Part shown: in pieces, positions 26,229 through 35,987 of the stretch | Numbering within the stretch: the stretch's first letter is position 1 | How the letters are laid out: each line of letters begins with the position of its first letter | Source: Flavobacteriales bacterium | GTDB taxonomy: Bacteria > Bacteroidota > Bacteroidia > Flavobacteriales_D > Crocinitomicaceae | Assembly (NCBI GenBank): GCA_947470515.1 | Contig: CANITF010000013.1 | Coordinates: 1-64,000, forward strand | Length of the DNA stretch: 64,000 nucleotides | Direction: 5' to 3' | Translations under genes and position numbers: made by a program | The notes under the pieces: model-generated | What the model was told of the DNA's origin: nothing | The model's input: only the letters and a program-made list of their open reading frames with translations | Database searches by the model: none

Positions 26229-28118
26229 ATGAGAACTGGTCAAATTAATGTTCAAACGGAAAATATTTTTCCAATTATTAAGAAATTTTTATATTCTGAT
26301 CACGAAATATTTTTGAGAGAACTAGTTTCAAATGCAGTTGATGCATCTCAAAAAATGAAAGTATTAACGTTAAATGGAGAATTTAAAGGAGTTTTAGGTG
26401 ATTTACGCGTTGATGTTATTCTAAATAAAGAAGAAAAAACGCTTACGATTCGTGATTTAGGAATTGGTATGACAGAAGATGAAATTGATAAATACATCAA
26501 TCAAATTGCTTTTTCTGGAGCTGAAGAATTCGTTCAGCAATACAAAGGAAACGAAGGGGCAGAGCAAATTATTGGGCATTTTGGACTTGGTTTCTATTCT
26601 GCATTTATGGTCGCAGAAAAGGTTCAAATTCGCACTTTGTCGCGCCATGATGGTGCAAAAGCTGTTCAATGGGAGAGCAATGGTTCACCGGAATACACAA
26701 TTACTGAAATTGAAAAAGCGGAAAGAGGAACAGATATTATTCTTTATATCGCAGATGATGCGTTAGAATTTTTAGAAAAAGCAAAAATCTCTGAAATTTT
26801 AAATAAATATTGTAAATTCTTACCAATTCCAGTATTATTCGGTTCTAAAACTGAATACATTGAATCTCCAGAAGGAGAAAAAGATGATAATGGAAAAATT
26901 AAAAAAGTAGCTGTTGATGTTGAGAATCAAATTAACAACACAACACCTGCTTGGACAAAAGCTCCAGTCGATTTAACGCAAGAAGATTACGATGCTTTTT
27001 ACCGAGAATTGTATCCTTCAACTTTTGAAAACCCTTTATTTCACATTCATTTAAATGTTGATTATCCTTTCAATTTAACTGGAATCCTTTATTTCCCTAA
27101 GATTAAGGAAAACGTAGAAGTTCAAAAAAATAAGATTAATTTATATTCAAATCAAGTTTTTATTACCGATAGTGTAGCTGAAATAGTTCCAGAATTTTTG
27201 ACGTTACTTCATGGAATGATTGATTCACCCGATATTCCTTTGAATGTTTCTCGTTCCTATTTGCAAAGTGACAGTAATGTCAAGAAAATTTCTGCCCATA
27301 TTACAAAGAAAGTAGCGGATAAATTAGCAGAGATGTTTAAGAAGGACCGTAAAGATTTCGAGGAGAAATGGGAAGATTTACAAGTTTTTGTTCAGTATGG
27401 CTCCTTATCAGAAGATAAATTTGCGGATAAAGCAAAATCGTTCTCATTGGTTAAAAACGTAGATGGAGTATATTCTACAATTGAAGAATACATAGAGAAA
27501 GTTTCAGCTTTGCAAACTAATAAGGATGGAAAACGAATTTTCTTGTACACAAATGATAAAGAAAATCAATATTCTTTTGTGAAAAAGGCTAAAGATCGTG
27601 GATTTGACGTGTTAGAGATGGATGGTCCACTAGCGCCACATTGGATTGCAAAAATTGAACAATCATTCGAAAATATTGCATTCTCACGGGTTGATTCAGA
27701 TCCATTGGATAAGTTGATTCAGAAATCAGAAGAAATTCCTTCTAAGTTGTCAAAAGAGGATGAGGAAAAATTGAAACCAGTTTTTGAATCATTCTTGAAC
27801 AAAGAGAAATTTTCAATTCAATTTGAAAGCATGAGTGAAGATGATGCACCAATTATCATTACGCAGCCAGAATTCATACGTAGAATGATGGAGCAACAAA
27901 AAATGGGTGGCGGCGGCTTCTATGGTGCTTTCCCTGAAATGTATAATTTGGTGATCAATGCGAATCATCCAAAGATCAGTGGAATTCTCGCGAAAAAAGA
28001 AAAAGCACAAAAAGAAACAGTGAAACAATTAAGTGACCTGGCAATGCTTTCACAAGGCATGCTGAAGGGTGAAGCTTTAAATGCTTTCATTGAACGAAAT
28101 ATTGAGCAAATAGCTTAA
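26229..28118 (+). CDS. htpG: Molecular chaperone HtpG (HSP90)
   Basis: 629-aa ATP-dependent dimeric chaperone. The GHKL ATPase domain has the four expected motifs: ELVSNAVDAS, RDLGIGMT, IGHFGLGFYSAFMV and a TDI strand. The middle domain follows (LNVSRSYLQSD with the catalytic Arg), then the C-terminal dimerisation domain. There is no MEEVD tail, as in other bacterial members. Followed by a good terminator and then the DnaJ-domain gene. Confidence 0.97.
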   Translation: MRTGQINVQTENIFPIIKKFLYSDHEIFLRELVSNAVDASQKMKVLTLNGEFKGVLGDLRVDVILNKEEKTLTIRDLGIGMTEDEIDKYINQIAFSGAEEFVQQYKGNEGAEQIIGHFGLGFYSAFMVAEKVQIRTLSRHDGAKAVQWESNGSPEYTITEIEKAERGTDIILYIADDALEFLEKAKISEILNKYCKFLPIPVLFGSKTEYIESPEGEKDDNGKIKKVAVDVENQINNTTPAWTKAPVDLTQEDYDAFYRELYPSTFENPLFHIHLNVDYPFNLTGILYFPKIKENVEVQKNKINLYSNQVFITDSVAEIVPEFLTLLHGMIDSPDIPLNVSRSYLQSDSNVKKISAHITKKVADKLAEMFKKDRKDFEEKWEDLQVFVQYGSLSEDKFADKAKSFSLVKNVDGVYSTIEEYIEKVSALQTNKDGKRIFLYTNDKENQYSFVKKAKDRGFDVLEMDGPLAPHWIAKIEQSFENIAFSRVDSDPLDKLIQKSEEIPSKLSKEDEEKLKPVFESFLNKEKFSIQFESMSEDDAPIIITQPEFIRRMMEQQKMGGGGFYGAFPEMYNLVINANHPKISGILAKKEKAQKETVKQLSDLAMLSQGMLKGEALNAFIERNIEQIA

Positions 28119-28130
28119 GATGGTATGTAC

Positions 28131-28160
28131 AGGAGGAATGGAATTCATTCCTCCATTTTT
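28131..28160 (+). terminator. htpG terminator
   Basis: GGAGGAATG (28132-28140) / CATTCCTCC (28146-28154) with a GAATT loop, followed by ATTTTTTAATT. Confidence 0.85.
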
Positions 28161-28180
28161 TAATTAAATAGAGAACGATT

Positions 28181-28960
28181 TTGTTTAAGTGGATTTTAGG
28201 AGTTGCGGGATATTTTCTTTTTGGAAAACAGATTTTTGGTGGAATATTAGGTTTTATCGCTGGGACATTTATTGATAATTACCAGCGTGTTGTTGGTCAA
28301 TTAAAACAAAAAGCGAAAGCAGAGGGCAGGACTTATTCGCCTGAAGAATTATTTCAATTTTACCAACAACGTTCTTCGGTGAATGACGTTCCAACAATGC
28401 TGATGGCCCTTTCTGCAGCTGTTATGACAGCGGATGGTAAAGTTTTGAAAGCTGAATTGGACTATGTGAAATCGTTCTTTTCGCAGCAATTTGGACCTCA
28501 ATTCAATGGCTCACATTTACAAACATTAAAGCAATTCATAGATTCTGGTCAAATACCGTTGCAAAAAATTTGTCAGGACATTCAAATGCGTATGCAGCCA
28601 GAAGTGCGCATTCAACTCGTGCACTATTTGTTCGGAATAGCAAAAGCGGATGGACATGTTTCGAATACCGAATTGAACGTAATTCAAGATATTTCAAAAA
28701 TGCTTGGGATTCCGCAAGTAGAATTTGAAAGTGTTAAGAATATGTTCTACCGTAATGTTAATTCTGATTACAGTGTTTTGGGTATTGAACCTACTGCAAC
28801 AGACGAAGAAGTTAAAAAAGCGTACAGACAAATGGCAATCAAATTTCACCCAGATAAAGTTTCACAAATGGGGGAAGAATTCCAAAAAGGAGCGAAAGAA
28901 AAATTCCAAAAAATTCAAGAATCTTACGAGGCAATTAAAAAGAGCAGAGGAACAAATTAA
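28181..28960 (+). CDS. TerB-like and DnaJ-domain protein (DjlA-like)
   Basis: 259 aa. A hydrophobic glycine-rich N-terminus (YFLFGKQIFGGILGFIAGTF, residues 11-30) probably inserts in the membrane. A TerB/DjlA-like helical domain follows (~65-175, with MTADGKVLKAELDYV and AKADGHVSNTEL). A C-terminal J domain has the HPD tripeptide in KFHPDKVSQMG (~195-255). It should stimulate a DnaK-type chaperone at the membrane. The start is TTG: no ATG exists before the TerB domain, and the N-terminus matches DjlA-like proteins. Its location after htpG suggests a proteostasis link. Confidence 0.82.
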   Translation: MFKWILGVAGYFLFGKQIFGGILGFIAGTFIDNYQRVVGQLKQKAKAEGRTYSPEELFQFYQQRSSVNDVPTMLMALSAAVMTADGKVLKAELDYVKSFFSQQFGPQFNGSHLQTLKQFIDSGQIPLQKICQDIQMRMQPEVRIQLVHYLFGIAKADGHVSNTELNVIQDISKMLGIPQVEFESVKNMFYRNVNSDYSVLGIEPTATDEEVKKAYRQMAIKFHPDKVSQMGEEFQKGAKEKFQKIQESYEAIKKSRGTN

Positions 28961-29673
28961 ATCTGACTTGCTCCAATTAGAAACATTGTCGGGCTTTTTG
29001 AAAGGTCAAATTCTTTTGTTTTCCATTCCTTAATCGACATTGTTTTAATTGTTTCATATTGCAATGTGATATTAGATGCAATACACAACATTGTTGTATC
29101 AGCCAATTCCTTCATTAAATCGTCAAGAACATTCATATTTCTAAAAGGAGTATCCATAAAAATATGCGTATAACCAGATCTTCGTGCATCACCTTCAAAA
29201 TCTTTCAATTTTCGGATTCGGTCTTTTCTTTCTTTTGGTAAATAACCGTGAAAAGTAAATGTTTGACCAGAAAAACCACTTGCCATTAACGCTAAAATAA
29301 TTGATGTTGGACCTACTAAAGGAATAATTTCAATATCTCGTTGTTGTGCCAAAGCGACTAATTCTGCTCCAGGATCAGCAACTCCCGGACAACCAGCTTC
29401 AGAAATAACACCCAAATCATCACCTCTGCTAATTACTTTTAGCATTTTGTGTAAGTCTTCAATTGGTGTTCTTTTATTCAATAAATAAAATTCACATTTA
29501 TCAATTGGAAATTCACGGTCGATTTTACGCAATAAACGTCGGGCAGATTTTAAATCTTCGACAGCAAATGCTCTTAAGCTTATTCCTTTATCAGCAACTT
29601 CTTGCGGTATAATATCTTTTGTTGATTCACCACCTAACGTATTAGGAATCATATAAATCTTTCCGTTATCCAT
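28957..29673 (-). CDS. Tetrapyrrole-methylase-family SAM methyltransferase (RsmI paralog)
   Basis: 238 aa. Shows the RsmI-like/tetrapyrrole methylase fold: ISEAGCPGVADPGAELVALA, GPTSIILALMASGF, FHGYLPKER and a late IFMDTPFRNMNVL segment. True RsmI methylates C1402 of 16S rRNA; this shorter divergent form is a common Bacteroidota paralog whose target is not known to me. Its stop shares a TTAA tetranucleotide with the convergent DnaJ-domain gene, and it overlaps the upstream phosphatase gene by 8 nt. Confidence 0.82.
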   Translation of the reverse strand: MDNGKIYMIPNTLGGESTKDIIPQEVADKGISLRAFAVEDLKSARRLLRKIDREFPIDKCEFYLLNKRTPIEDLHKMLKVISRGDDLGVISEAGCPGVADPGAELVALAQQRDIEIIPLVGPTSIILALMASGFSGQTFTFHGYLPKERKDRIRKLKDFEGDARRSGYTHIFMDTPFRNMNVLDDLMKELADTTMLCIASNITLQYETIKTMSIKEWKTKEFDLSKSPTMFLIGASQI

Positions 29674-30130
29674 TTGCTTTTATTTTTTCAATTATTTTGT
29701 CTGTTGCTTCATTGAGCAAGTTATATACATCAATAAAACCTTGCTCACCACCATAATAAGGATCAGGAACGGCCATGTTTTTATTTGGATAAAGTTCATT
29801 TAGAATCAAATGTACTTTGGATTTATCCTCTGTTGTCCGTGCAAGAGCGAGTATATTGCTGTAATTACTAGAATCCATCACATAAATGATATCAAAGGTA
29901 TCAAAATCTTGCACAACAAATTTCCGTGATGTTAAATCATCTATGTTTAGATCGAATGTTTTGGCTGTTTCACACATTCTGGAATCAGGACGCTCTCCTG
30001 TATGTAATCCGGATGTTCCAGCAGAATCAACAAGAACATTTAGCTTGTTTATCATTAGTTTTTCACGAAGAATCCCCTCTGCTAATGGAGAGCGACAAAT
30101 GTTCCCTAAACAGACCATTAAAATTTTCAT
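29666..30130 (-). CDS. Low-molecular-weight protein-tyrosine phosphatase
   Basis: 154 aa. The N-terminal P-loop VCLGNICRSPLAEG contains the Cys-x5-Arg-Ser active site, and the catalytic Asp is in VPDPYYGG. Could act on bacterial tyrosine kinases, but none is nearby. A consensus TAACTTTG box ends 4 nt before the ATG. Confidence 0.94.
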   Translation of the reverse strand: MKILMVCLGNICRSPLAEGILREKLMINKLNVLVDSAGTSGLHTGERPDSRMCETAKTFDLNIDDLTSRKFVVQDFDTFDIIYVMDSSNYSNILALARTTEDKSKVHLILNELYPNKNMAVPDPYYGGEQGFIDVYNLLNEATDKIIEKIKANG

Positions 30131-30134
30131 GGTG

Positions 30135-30142
30135 CAAAGTTA
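30135..30142 (-). promoter_or_regulatory. Promoter -7 box, nearly leaderless
   Basis: TAACTTTG, then CACC, then the phosphatase ATG. The same CTTTGCACCATG string precedes the substrate-binding protein gene at 8319. Confidence 0.5.
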
Positions 30143-30315
30143 ATGAAACAATATTTTAACTAAGCGTTAATAACAGAAGAATACCGAATATTCAATGATT
30201 ACTACCTTATATTCATTTAAGTGCGATTTAATGAAAATTTATCTTTAAACAAGCAAACTAATTGATATCTTAAACGTTATTAAATTGCAAGGAATCAAAT
30301 TAATACTTACCTGCT

Positions 30316-31185
30316 ATGAGACAATTAAAAATAACGAAGCAAGTTACAAATCGGGAGACAGCGTCTTTGGATAAATACTTACAGGAAATTGGTCGTGTAG
30401 AATTAATTTCTGCAGAAGAGGAGGTTATGTTAGCGCGAAAAATCCGTGAAGGAGATAGAGCAGCTTTAGATCGTTTAACAAAAGCTAATCTTCGCTTTGT
30501 TGTATCTGTATCAAAGCAATATCAAAATCAAGGTTTATCATTGCCGGATTTAATAAATGAAGGAAATCTCGGTTTGATAAAAGCAGCTCAGCGATTTGAC
30601 GAAACACGTGGATTTAAATTTATTTCTTATGCAGTTTGGTGGATCAGACAGTCGATTTTACAAGCATTAGCTGAGCAAGCAAGAATTGTGAGACTTCCTC
30701 TGAACAAAATTGGTACTATAAATAAAATAAATCGCGCGTTCTCAGAATTGGAACAAAAATTTGAACGTCCACCATCTGCTGATGAATTAGCAGAATTTTT
30801 GGAATGCTCGGTAGAAGAAGTGAAACAATCTTTAGCAAATAGTGGAAGGCATATTTCTATGGATGCTCCACTTGTAGAAGGAGACGAATCGTCATCTAGT
30901 ATGTACGATGTTCTTTTAAATGATTCTCTTCCTGGTCCTGAGCAGGAATTGGTTGTTGAGTCGTTGAGAAAAGATATTGAAAGATCACTTTCTACATTGA
31001 CATCAAGAGAAGGAGATATAGTTAGATTATATTATGGTTTAAATGGGAAACACCCTATGACCTTAGAAGAAATTGGTGAACGTTTTGATCTCACAAGAGA
31101 AAGAGTTCGTCAAATAAAAGAAAAAGCAATTCGAAGGTTGAAACATACTTCCCGAAGCCGGATGCTCAAATCATACCTAGGTTAA
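30316..31185 (+). CDS. rpoD: Primary RNA polymerase sigma factor (RpoD/SigA)
   Basis: 289-aa group 1 sigma factor of the short Bacteroidota kind, which lacks the large N-terminal regions of E. coli RpoD. Visible parts: region 1.2 ([22 protein letters not shown]), region 2 with [15 protein letters not shown], region 3, and region 4 with [25 protein letters not shown]. It directs the housekeeping promoters of type TTTG/TAnnTTTG found through this window. The gene converges on priA and the two stop codons overlap in TTAA. Confidence 0.96.
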   Translation: MRQLKITKQVTNRETASLDKYLQEIGRVELISAEEEVMLARKIREGDRAALDRLTKANLRFVVSVSKQYQNQGLSLPDLINEGNLGLIKAAQRFDETRGFKFISYAVWWIRQSILQALAEQARIVRLPLNKIGTINKINRAFSELEQKFERPPSADELAEFLECSVEEVKQSLANSGRHISMDAPLVEGDESSSSMYDVLLNDSLPGPEQELVVESLRKDIERSLSTLTSREGDIVRLYYGLNGKHPMTLEEIGERFDLTRERVRQIKEKAIRRLKHTSRSRMLKSYLG

Positions 31186-33665
31186 GCGGGATCAACATCA
31201 ACCACAATTCGAATAGATTTGTTTAAAGGAACGCTATAGAATGCATCAATTAGGTGCTGAATGCGTTCCTTTACTTTTTTATCAGAAGCATCTTTCTCCA
31301 ATTTCAATTTGATAGACTTCAGATATAAATTTTGAATTCTTCGAACTACAGGGAATTCAGGACCTAAAACACGTTCTTTAAATGTTTCTCTTAACGAAAG
31401 TGCAAAATCCATTGACGCTTTGTCTAAAAGATGCTCATCCTTGTGTTTTAAGGTGAATTCAATCATTTTATAGAACGGTGGATAGAAATAATTCTTTCGC
31501 TCTAAAATCTCGTCGTCGTAAAAACCAACATAATCGTGATTGATTACTTTTTGAATTACCCAATGATCAGGATCGCCTGTTTGTATAATTACTTTTCCTC
31601 GTTTTTCTTTTCTACCTGAACGCCCTGCAACTTGCGACATTAGTTGATAAGCTCGTTCAAATGCTCTAAAATGAGGTCTATTTAACAACATATCGGCATC
31701 AAGTATTCCAACCAAACTAACATTGTCAAAATCTAACCCTTTACTCACCATTTGAGTACCAATTAATATATCAATGTTTCTGTTTTCAAAATCACCTAAA
31801 ATATTTTCATAGGCATTTTTTGAACGAGTGCTATCTAAATCAAGACGTTTGATTGTTTTGTCAGGGAAAATTATCGCTAAATCATCTTCCACTTTTTCAG
31901 TACCAAAGCCAAGCATTTTTAAACGGTTGGAGCCACAACAAGCGCAAGAACCAACTGGTGGTGTATGATAACTGCAATAATGGCATTTTAGGGTATTTGT
32001 TTGTTTGTGGTACGTCAAGGAAACATCACAATTCTTACATTTTGGGGTCCAGTTACATATTTCACAGCTCCAAAGTGGGGTGTAACCTCTACGGTTTTGA
32101 AAAAGGATAATTTGCTCTTTTCTATTCAATGCTTCTCGCATGGCATCAACCAAAAACAAGGTAAAATGCGATTGCATACTTTTTTGACGACGTTCCTTTT
32201 TCACATCTGCACAAAAAACTTCAGGTAAACTGAGCCCTCCAAAACGGTTCGTTAGTTCAACATAACCATATTTCCCGTTTTTTGCATTGTAAAAAGTTTC
32301 CATTGCTGGAGTAGCAGAACCCAATAATACTTTTGCCTTATAGTAATGTGCTAAAACAATTGCTGAATCACGCGCATTATAGCGTGGAGAAGGATCGTAT
32401 TGTTTGAAACTTGATTCGTGTTCTTCATCAACTATAATGAGTCCAAGTTCTTGAAAAGGCAAAAATACGGAAGACCGAGCACCCAAAACGATTCTGTATT
32501 TTGATGGATTATTGTTCAATACATGGTTCCAAATTTCAACTCTTTCATTCTGATTGAATTTGGAATGATAAACACCAATTTGCTCCCCAAAATAGGAAGA
32601 TAAACGCTGAATGAGTTGAGTTGTTAAGGCAATTTCCGGTAATAAAAACAACACTTGTTTACCTAAATCAAGTTGTTCTTGAATCAGTTGTACGTATATT
32701 TCAGTTTTTCCTGAACCAGTAACACCATGCAATAACGTTGTGTTGAAATGGAGAAATGATTCATTAATTTCTTCTAACGCTTTATATTGGCCTTTAGATA
32801 ATTCTTTAAATCCTTCTTGATTATTTTGTGATGCAGAAAAGCGGGAAATTTCAATTCTTTGTTGAATAATAATTCCATTTTTCTCCATCGTATTCAATGT
32901 TGAACTTGAAATTTCTTGCTCCAACAGTGTTTTTCTTAAAATAGGTTGCAGTTGATTATTGGTGTAATTTCCATCCCTCAAAATAGTCAATAATATTTCG
33001 AGTTGTTTCTCAGTCGATTTTTTACTTTCTAAGAAATTAATTTTCTCATTTAAATCTTCTTCTGTTTGAACTTCAGGACCTAGCAAGATATAAACTGCTG
33101 TTTTCGGGACAAATTTATCATTCAGTTCTTCAACTGCTAATACAATTCTTCTTTCCATCAATTTTTTAATGATGGGTTGAACAGTTTTGATTCCGATAAT
33201 TTCAGAAATTTCCTTTAGATCGAGTGTTTCTCTTATCTCAAGTGTTTCAACAATTTCAATTTCTCTAGCATCAAGATAGTCTAGTTTACCATCAAAATCG
33301 GGGTGAAGAACAATTTTTGTTTCACTTGCTAATTTAAAATTAGAAGGCAAAGCGGCATTCATTACATCTCCAATTGGCGCCATATAATACGATGAAATCC
33401 ATTGCCAAAAGTGGTATTGTTCCTTCGTGATAATTGGGGTTTCATCTAATACATGTTCGATGTATTTAGCTTGGTAATCTGATGGAGCTGTTTCTTGAAT
33501 TTTACTTACAATTCCTGTTAATAACTTGGATTTTCCGAATGGAACAATTACCCTTCCACCAATAATAATTGAATCATTCATTTCAAAAGGAACGCGGTAC
33601 GTAAATTCCTTGTGAACAGGTATCGGTAATATTACATTAACAAAGAAAGTCTTCCTTTCAGCCAT
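31182..33665 (-). CDS. priA: Primosomal protein N' (replication restart helicase PriA)
   Basis: 827-aa 3'-5' superfamily 2 helicase that reloads the replisome at stalled forks. The N-terminal 3'-DNA-binding domain precedes Walker [12 protein letters not shown] (about residue 315) and the DEEH box in [11 protein letters not shown]. Eight zinc-binding cysteines follow ([21 protein letters not shown]). Motif VI includes QVAGRSGR. Full length. A TAACTTTG box lies 16 nt upstream of the ATG. Confidence 0.96.
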   Translation of the reverse strand: MAERKTFFVNVILPIPVHKEFTYRVPFEMNDSIIIGGRVIVPFGKSKLLTGIVSKIQETAPSDYQAKYIEHVLDETPIITKEQYHFWQWISSYYMAPIGDVMNAALPSNFKLASETKIVLHPDFDGKLDYLDAREIEIVETLEIRETLDLKEISEIIGIKTVQPIIKKLMERRIVLAVEELNDKFVPKTAVYILLGPEVQTEEDLNEKINFLESKKSTEKQLEILLTILRDGNYTNNQLQPILRKTLLEQEISSSTLNTMEKNGIIIQQRIEISRFSASQNNQEGFKELSKGQYKALEEINESFLHFNTTLLHGVTGSGKTEIYVQLIQEQLDLGKQVLFLLPEIALTTQLIQRLSSYFGEQIGVYHSKFNQNERVEIWNHVLNNNPSKYRIVLGARSSVFLPFQELGLIIVDEEHESSFKQYDPSPRYNARDSAIVLAHYYKAKVLLGSATPAMETFYNAKNGKYGYVELTNRFGGLSLPEVFCADVKKERRQKSMQSHFTLFLVDAMREALNRKEQIILFQNRRGYTPLWSCEICNWTPKCKNCDVSLTYHKQTNTLKCHYCSYHTPPVGSCACCGSNRLKMLGFGTEKVEDDLAIIFPDKTIKRLDLDSTRSKNAYENILGDFENRNIDILIGTQMVSKGLDFDNVSLVGILDADMLLNRPHFRAFERAYQLMSQVAGRSGRKEKRGKVIIQTGDPDHWVIQKVINHDYVGFYDDEILERKNYFYPPFYKMIEFTLKHKDEHLLDKASMDFALSLRETFKERVLGPEFPVVRRIQNLYLKSIKLKLEKDASDKKVKERIQHLIDAFYSVPLNKSIRIVVDVDPA

Positions 33666-33681
33666 GGTCTAAAGGTACGAA

Positions 33682-33689
33682 CAAAGTTA
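33682..33689 (-). promoter_or_regulatory. priA promoter -7 box
   Basis: TAACTTTG on the minus strand, leaving a leader of about 10-12 nt before priA. Confidence 0.5.
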
Positions 33690-33720
33690 ATTGAGTACTT
33701 AATTTAGAACCGATAAAAAT

Positions 33721-34803
33721 TTAAGGACAGCTAAATGTTGCTGAAGCATCAAGAATATGCTGACTGCAAAACAATAAATTACCAGTTATTGGTCCTGTAC
33801 AAAGCTCTGTAACAGTTTTTGGCTGCATCATTCTGATGTTTGCATTTGAAGGATTTAAATATGTTTTTTCAGAAATGTGCGTATATCTGGAAGAAAAGAT
33901 TCCGATTACTCTGTGGTTTGCGTTAACAGTTAAATTCGTAAAAGTTGGCTTACTTTGGGCTAAAGATGAACTAGGGACATTAACCGTCATATAATTATAC
34001 AAATCTTCAGCTCCACCAGTAACAATAACCTTTATTGAATACATTTTTCTTTGAATGATAGCAGGATTATTTGTGACATTCGCCAATACTAATTCAAAAA
34101 AAGTTTTACCGTTTGTCGTAAATGATTTAGAATTATTTGGGGTCACTTCCGATTCACCTAAATTCCATTTAAAAGACTTCATTGCTCCTGTAGTAGGTGA
34201 AGTATATTCGTTGAAGTTAACTTCTAATGTTGTATTCAATATGTATGAGTTACCTGTATTTACTGCTATGCCTTTTTGAGAATAGACTCCTGGATCTTCT
34301 ACAAAATCATATCGGAAAGTTTGACCATCTGCGGATGAAGAAATATTTGAAACAATTTCAGTTTCACCATCAACAATAATTTCACCACCATTGATTGAAA
34401 TATGTAATTTGTAAATTCCGTCTGCATCTAAAGGTGCTGATGCGGTCGTCTTAAAATAATATTCGGTTTCGAAGGGAGCGTAAAAAACACCGTTTGGATC
34501 TTTGTTCGCAACAGTGGTATCCATTAATGTCCACTGTCTTGCAATCGTTCCATTTAGGTATTCAACTACAGTCGCTTCAACCTGCTGGAATTCATTGGAA
34601 TCTTGAATTTGAGATATTTCTAGTGCATTTCCTGGACCAATAAAAGCACGATTTATTTTAATAAAATGTATACTATCAGATTTATCTAATAATCCATAAA
34701 TTACTGCTGTTTCTTCAAAATCTCCTATTAAATCAACATCCTCATTACACGATTGTAAAAAGCTAGTCAAGATAAGAATAAAAATAATAAAAGGATACTT
34801 CAT
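33721..34803 (-). CDS. Lipoprotein, DUF4249-like
   Basis: 360 aa. Lipoprotein signal MKYPFIIFILILTSFLQSC with the cysteine followed by NEDVD. The start of the mature part (EETAVIYGLLDKSDSIHFIKINRAF) and the domain layout of beta-rich repeats resemble DUF4249 outer-membrane lipoproteins, which often sit near TonB receptors. None is adjacent here. Family assignment is tentative and function unknown. Confidence 0.6.
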   Translation of the reverse strand: MKYPFIIFILILTSFLQSCNEDVDLIGDFEETAVIYGLLDKSDSIHFIKINRAFIGPGNALEISQIQDSNEFQQVEATVVEYLNGTIARQWTLMDTTVANKDPNGVFYAPFETEYYFKTTASAPLDADGIYKLHISINGGEIIVDGETEIVSNISSSADGQTFRYDFVEDPGVYSQKGIAVNTGNSYILNTTLEVNFNEYTSPTTGAMKSFKWNLGESEVTPNNSKSFTTNGKTFFELVLANVTNNPAIIQRKMYSIKVIVTGGAEDLYNYMTVNVPSSSLAQSKPTFTNLTVNANHRVIGIFSSRYTHISEKTYLNPSNANIRMMQPKTVTELCTGPITGNLLFCSQHILDASATFSCP

Positions 34804-34823
34804 AATACTGCGTTATATGGTTT

Positions 34824-34831
34824 CAAATATA
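34824..34831 (-). promoter_or_regulatory. Promoter -7 box of the lipoprotein gene
   Basis: TATATTTG on the minus strand, 20 nt upstream of the ATG at 34803. Confidence 0.4.
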
Positions 34832-34889
34832 GCCAAAATATTGTAGATTGTTTCTCACAAATAAATCAACTATTCATACTGTTTAAACA

Positions 34890-35957
34890 TTAATCCTTCA
34901 CTTTGTTCAATCCCATTGCTTTTAATATCCAATTTGGAAGATGTTTTCCTGGTTTTCTATTTTTCAAATTGATATACCAACCCCATTTTTTCATGATTGG
35001 CACTTTATGCGTTTCAACAAATTCGATCCAAGTTCCATCCGGATCTTCTATATAGGAAAAACGACCACCAGCTTCACCCATATCAAAAGTGTCAGAGCTG
35101 TCAACGGTAAAAGGAAAACCTTTTGATTCACACTCTTTTTGCAATAAATCCATTCCTTGAATATCAAAACACAAGTGAATAAAGCCCCAATCGCCCCAAA
35201 ATCGGTTTTCAAAAATTTTCTTGCAATCTGTTCTTTCAATTGATTGAACTAATTCAATTTCCGTTGGACCCAATAATCTTGCAAACGGACCTTTACGAGC
35301 ATCTTTATGCGTCAAAAGCACTCTTCGGAATTTAGATTTACCTCCTGGAAGATGTGAAAAATCGTTTGACGTTTCAATTTTATCATATTCAACATTCGAA
35401 TAACCTAAAATATCTTTGTATAGCGGTAAAGCTTTATCAATATCGCTTACTCCAATGACTGAACCGGCTACGCCACCGCAATGAGAAGGATGTTTTGTGT
35501 TTGAGAAATACCCTCTTCCTTGAACTATTTGAAAAATATTCCCATTAGGATCTTGGGTGTAAAATGTTAAATCACCATTTGGATTATTGTATAATTCACC
35601 AATAATAGTTGCTCCATTTTCTTTGAAATAGTTAAAACTGGCAGCAACATCCCTTGATTTGATTTTACAAGCGTATAATCCAAAATCTCCTAGTTGAATC
35701 TCAAAAGTCGCTTTTTCGGTTGGTCGACTCGTAAATTGCCAAATTTCAAATCCACCGCCACCTTCCATGCTCAATGCAAGTGTTGCTGTTCTAGAATGCA
35801 CAACATCACCTGTGTAACGCGTCATCAATGGAGCATCAGCGGCTTCTTCAAAAACCTTTACGTTTACGCCAAAAAACTTCCGGTACCATTTCCAACTTTC
35901 TGCTACATTGGGCACTCCAATTCCCATTTGTTGAATTCCACAGATTATTTTTTCCAT
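34890..35957 (-). CDS. VOC-family protein with two glyoxalase-like modules
   Basis: 355 aa made of two vicinal-oxygen-chelate modules, at residues ~5-150 and ~160-320, each with the beta-alpha-beta-beta-beta pattern and a closing Glu strand (DPNGNIFQIVQ; DPDGTWIEFVE). His in IHLCFDI and the last Glu could bind a metal. The layout is like extradiol dioxygenases and HPPD, but it lacks the HPPD signature, so I do not assign a reaction. The N-terminus IQQMGIGVPNVAESWKWY supports the ATG at 35957. Confidence 0.72.
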   Translation of the reverse strand: MEKIICGIQQMGIGVPNVAESWKWYRKFFGVNVKVFEEAADAPLMTRYTGDVVHSRTATLALSMEGGGGFEIWQFTSRPTEKATFEIQLGDFGLYACKIKSRDVAASFNYFKENGATIIGELYNNPNGDLTFYTQDPNGNIFQIVQGRGYFSNTKHPSHCGGVAGSVIGVSDIDKALPLYKDILGYSNVEYDKIETSNDFSHLPGGKSKFRRVLLTHKDARKGPFARLLGPTEIELVQSIERTDCKKIFENRFWGDWGFIHLCFDIQGMDLLQKECESKGFPFTVDSSDTFDMGEAGGRFSYIEDPDGTWIEFVETHKVPIMKKWGWYINLKNRKPGKHLPNWILKAMGLNKVKD

Positions 35958-35987
35958 TTAGTATATTTTACTTAAAAAGTCTCTTAT

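Noticed and set aside
34890-35957. 4-hydroxyphenylpyruvate dioxygenase
   Set aside because: The two-module VOC layout and length are similar, but the HPPD signature motifs are not recognisable, so only the superfamily is assigned.
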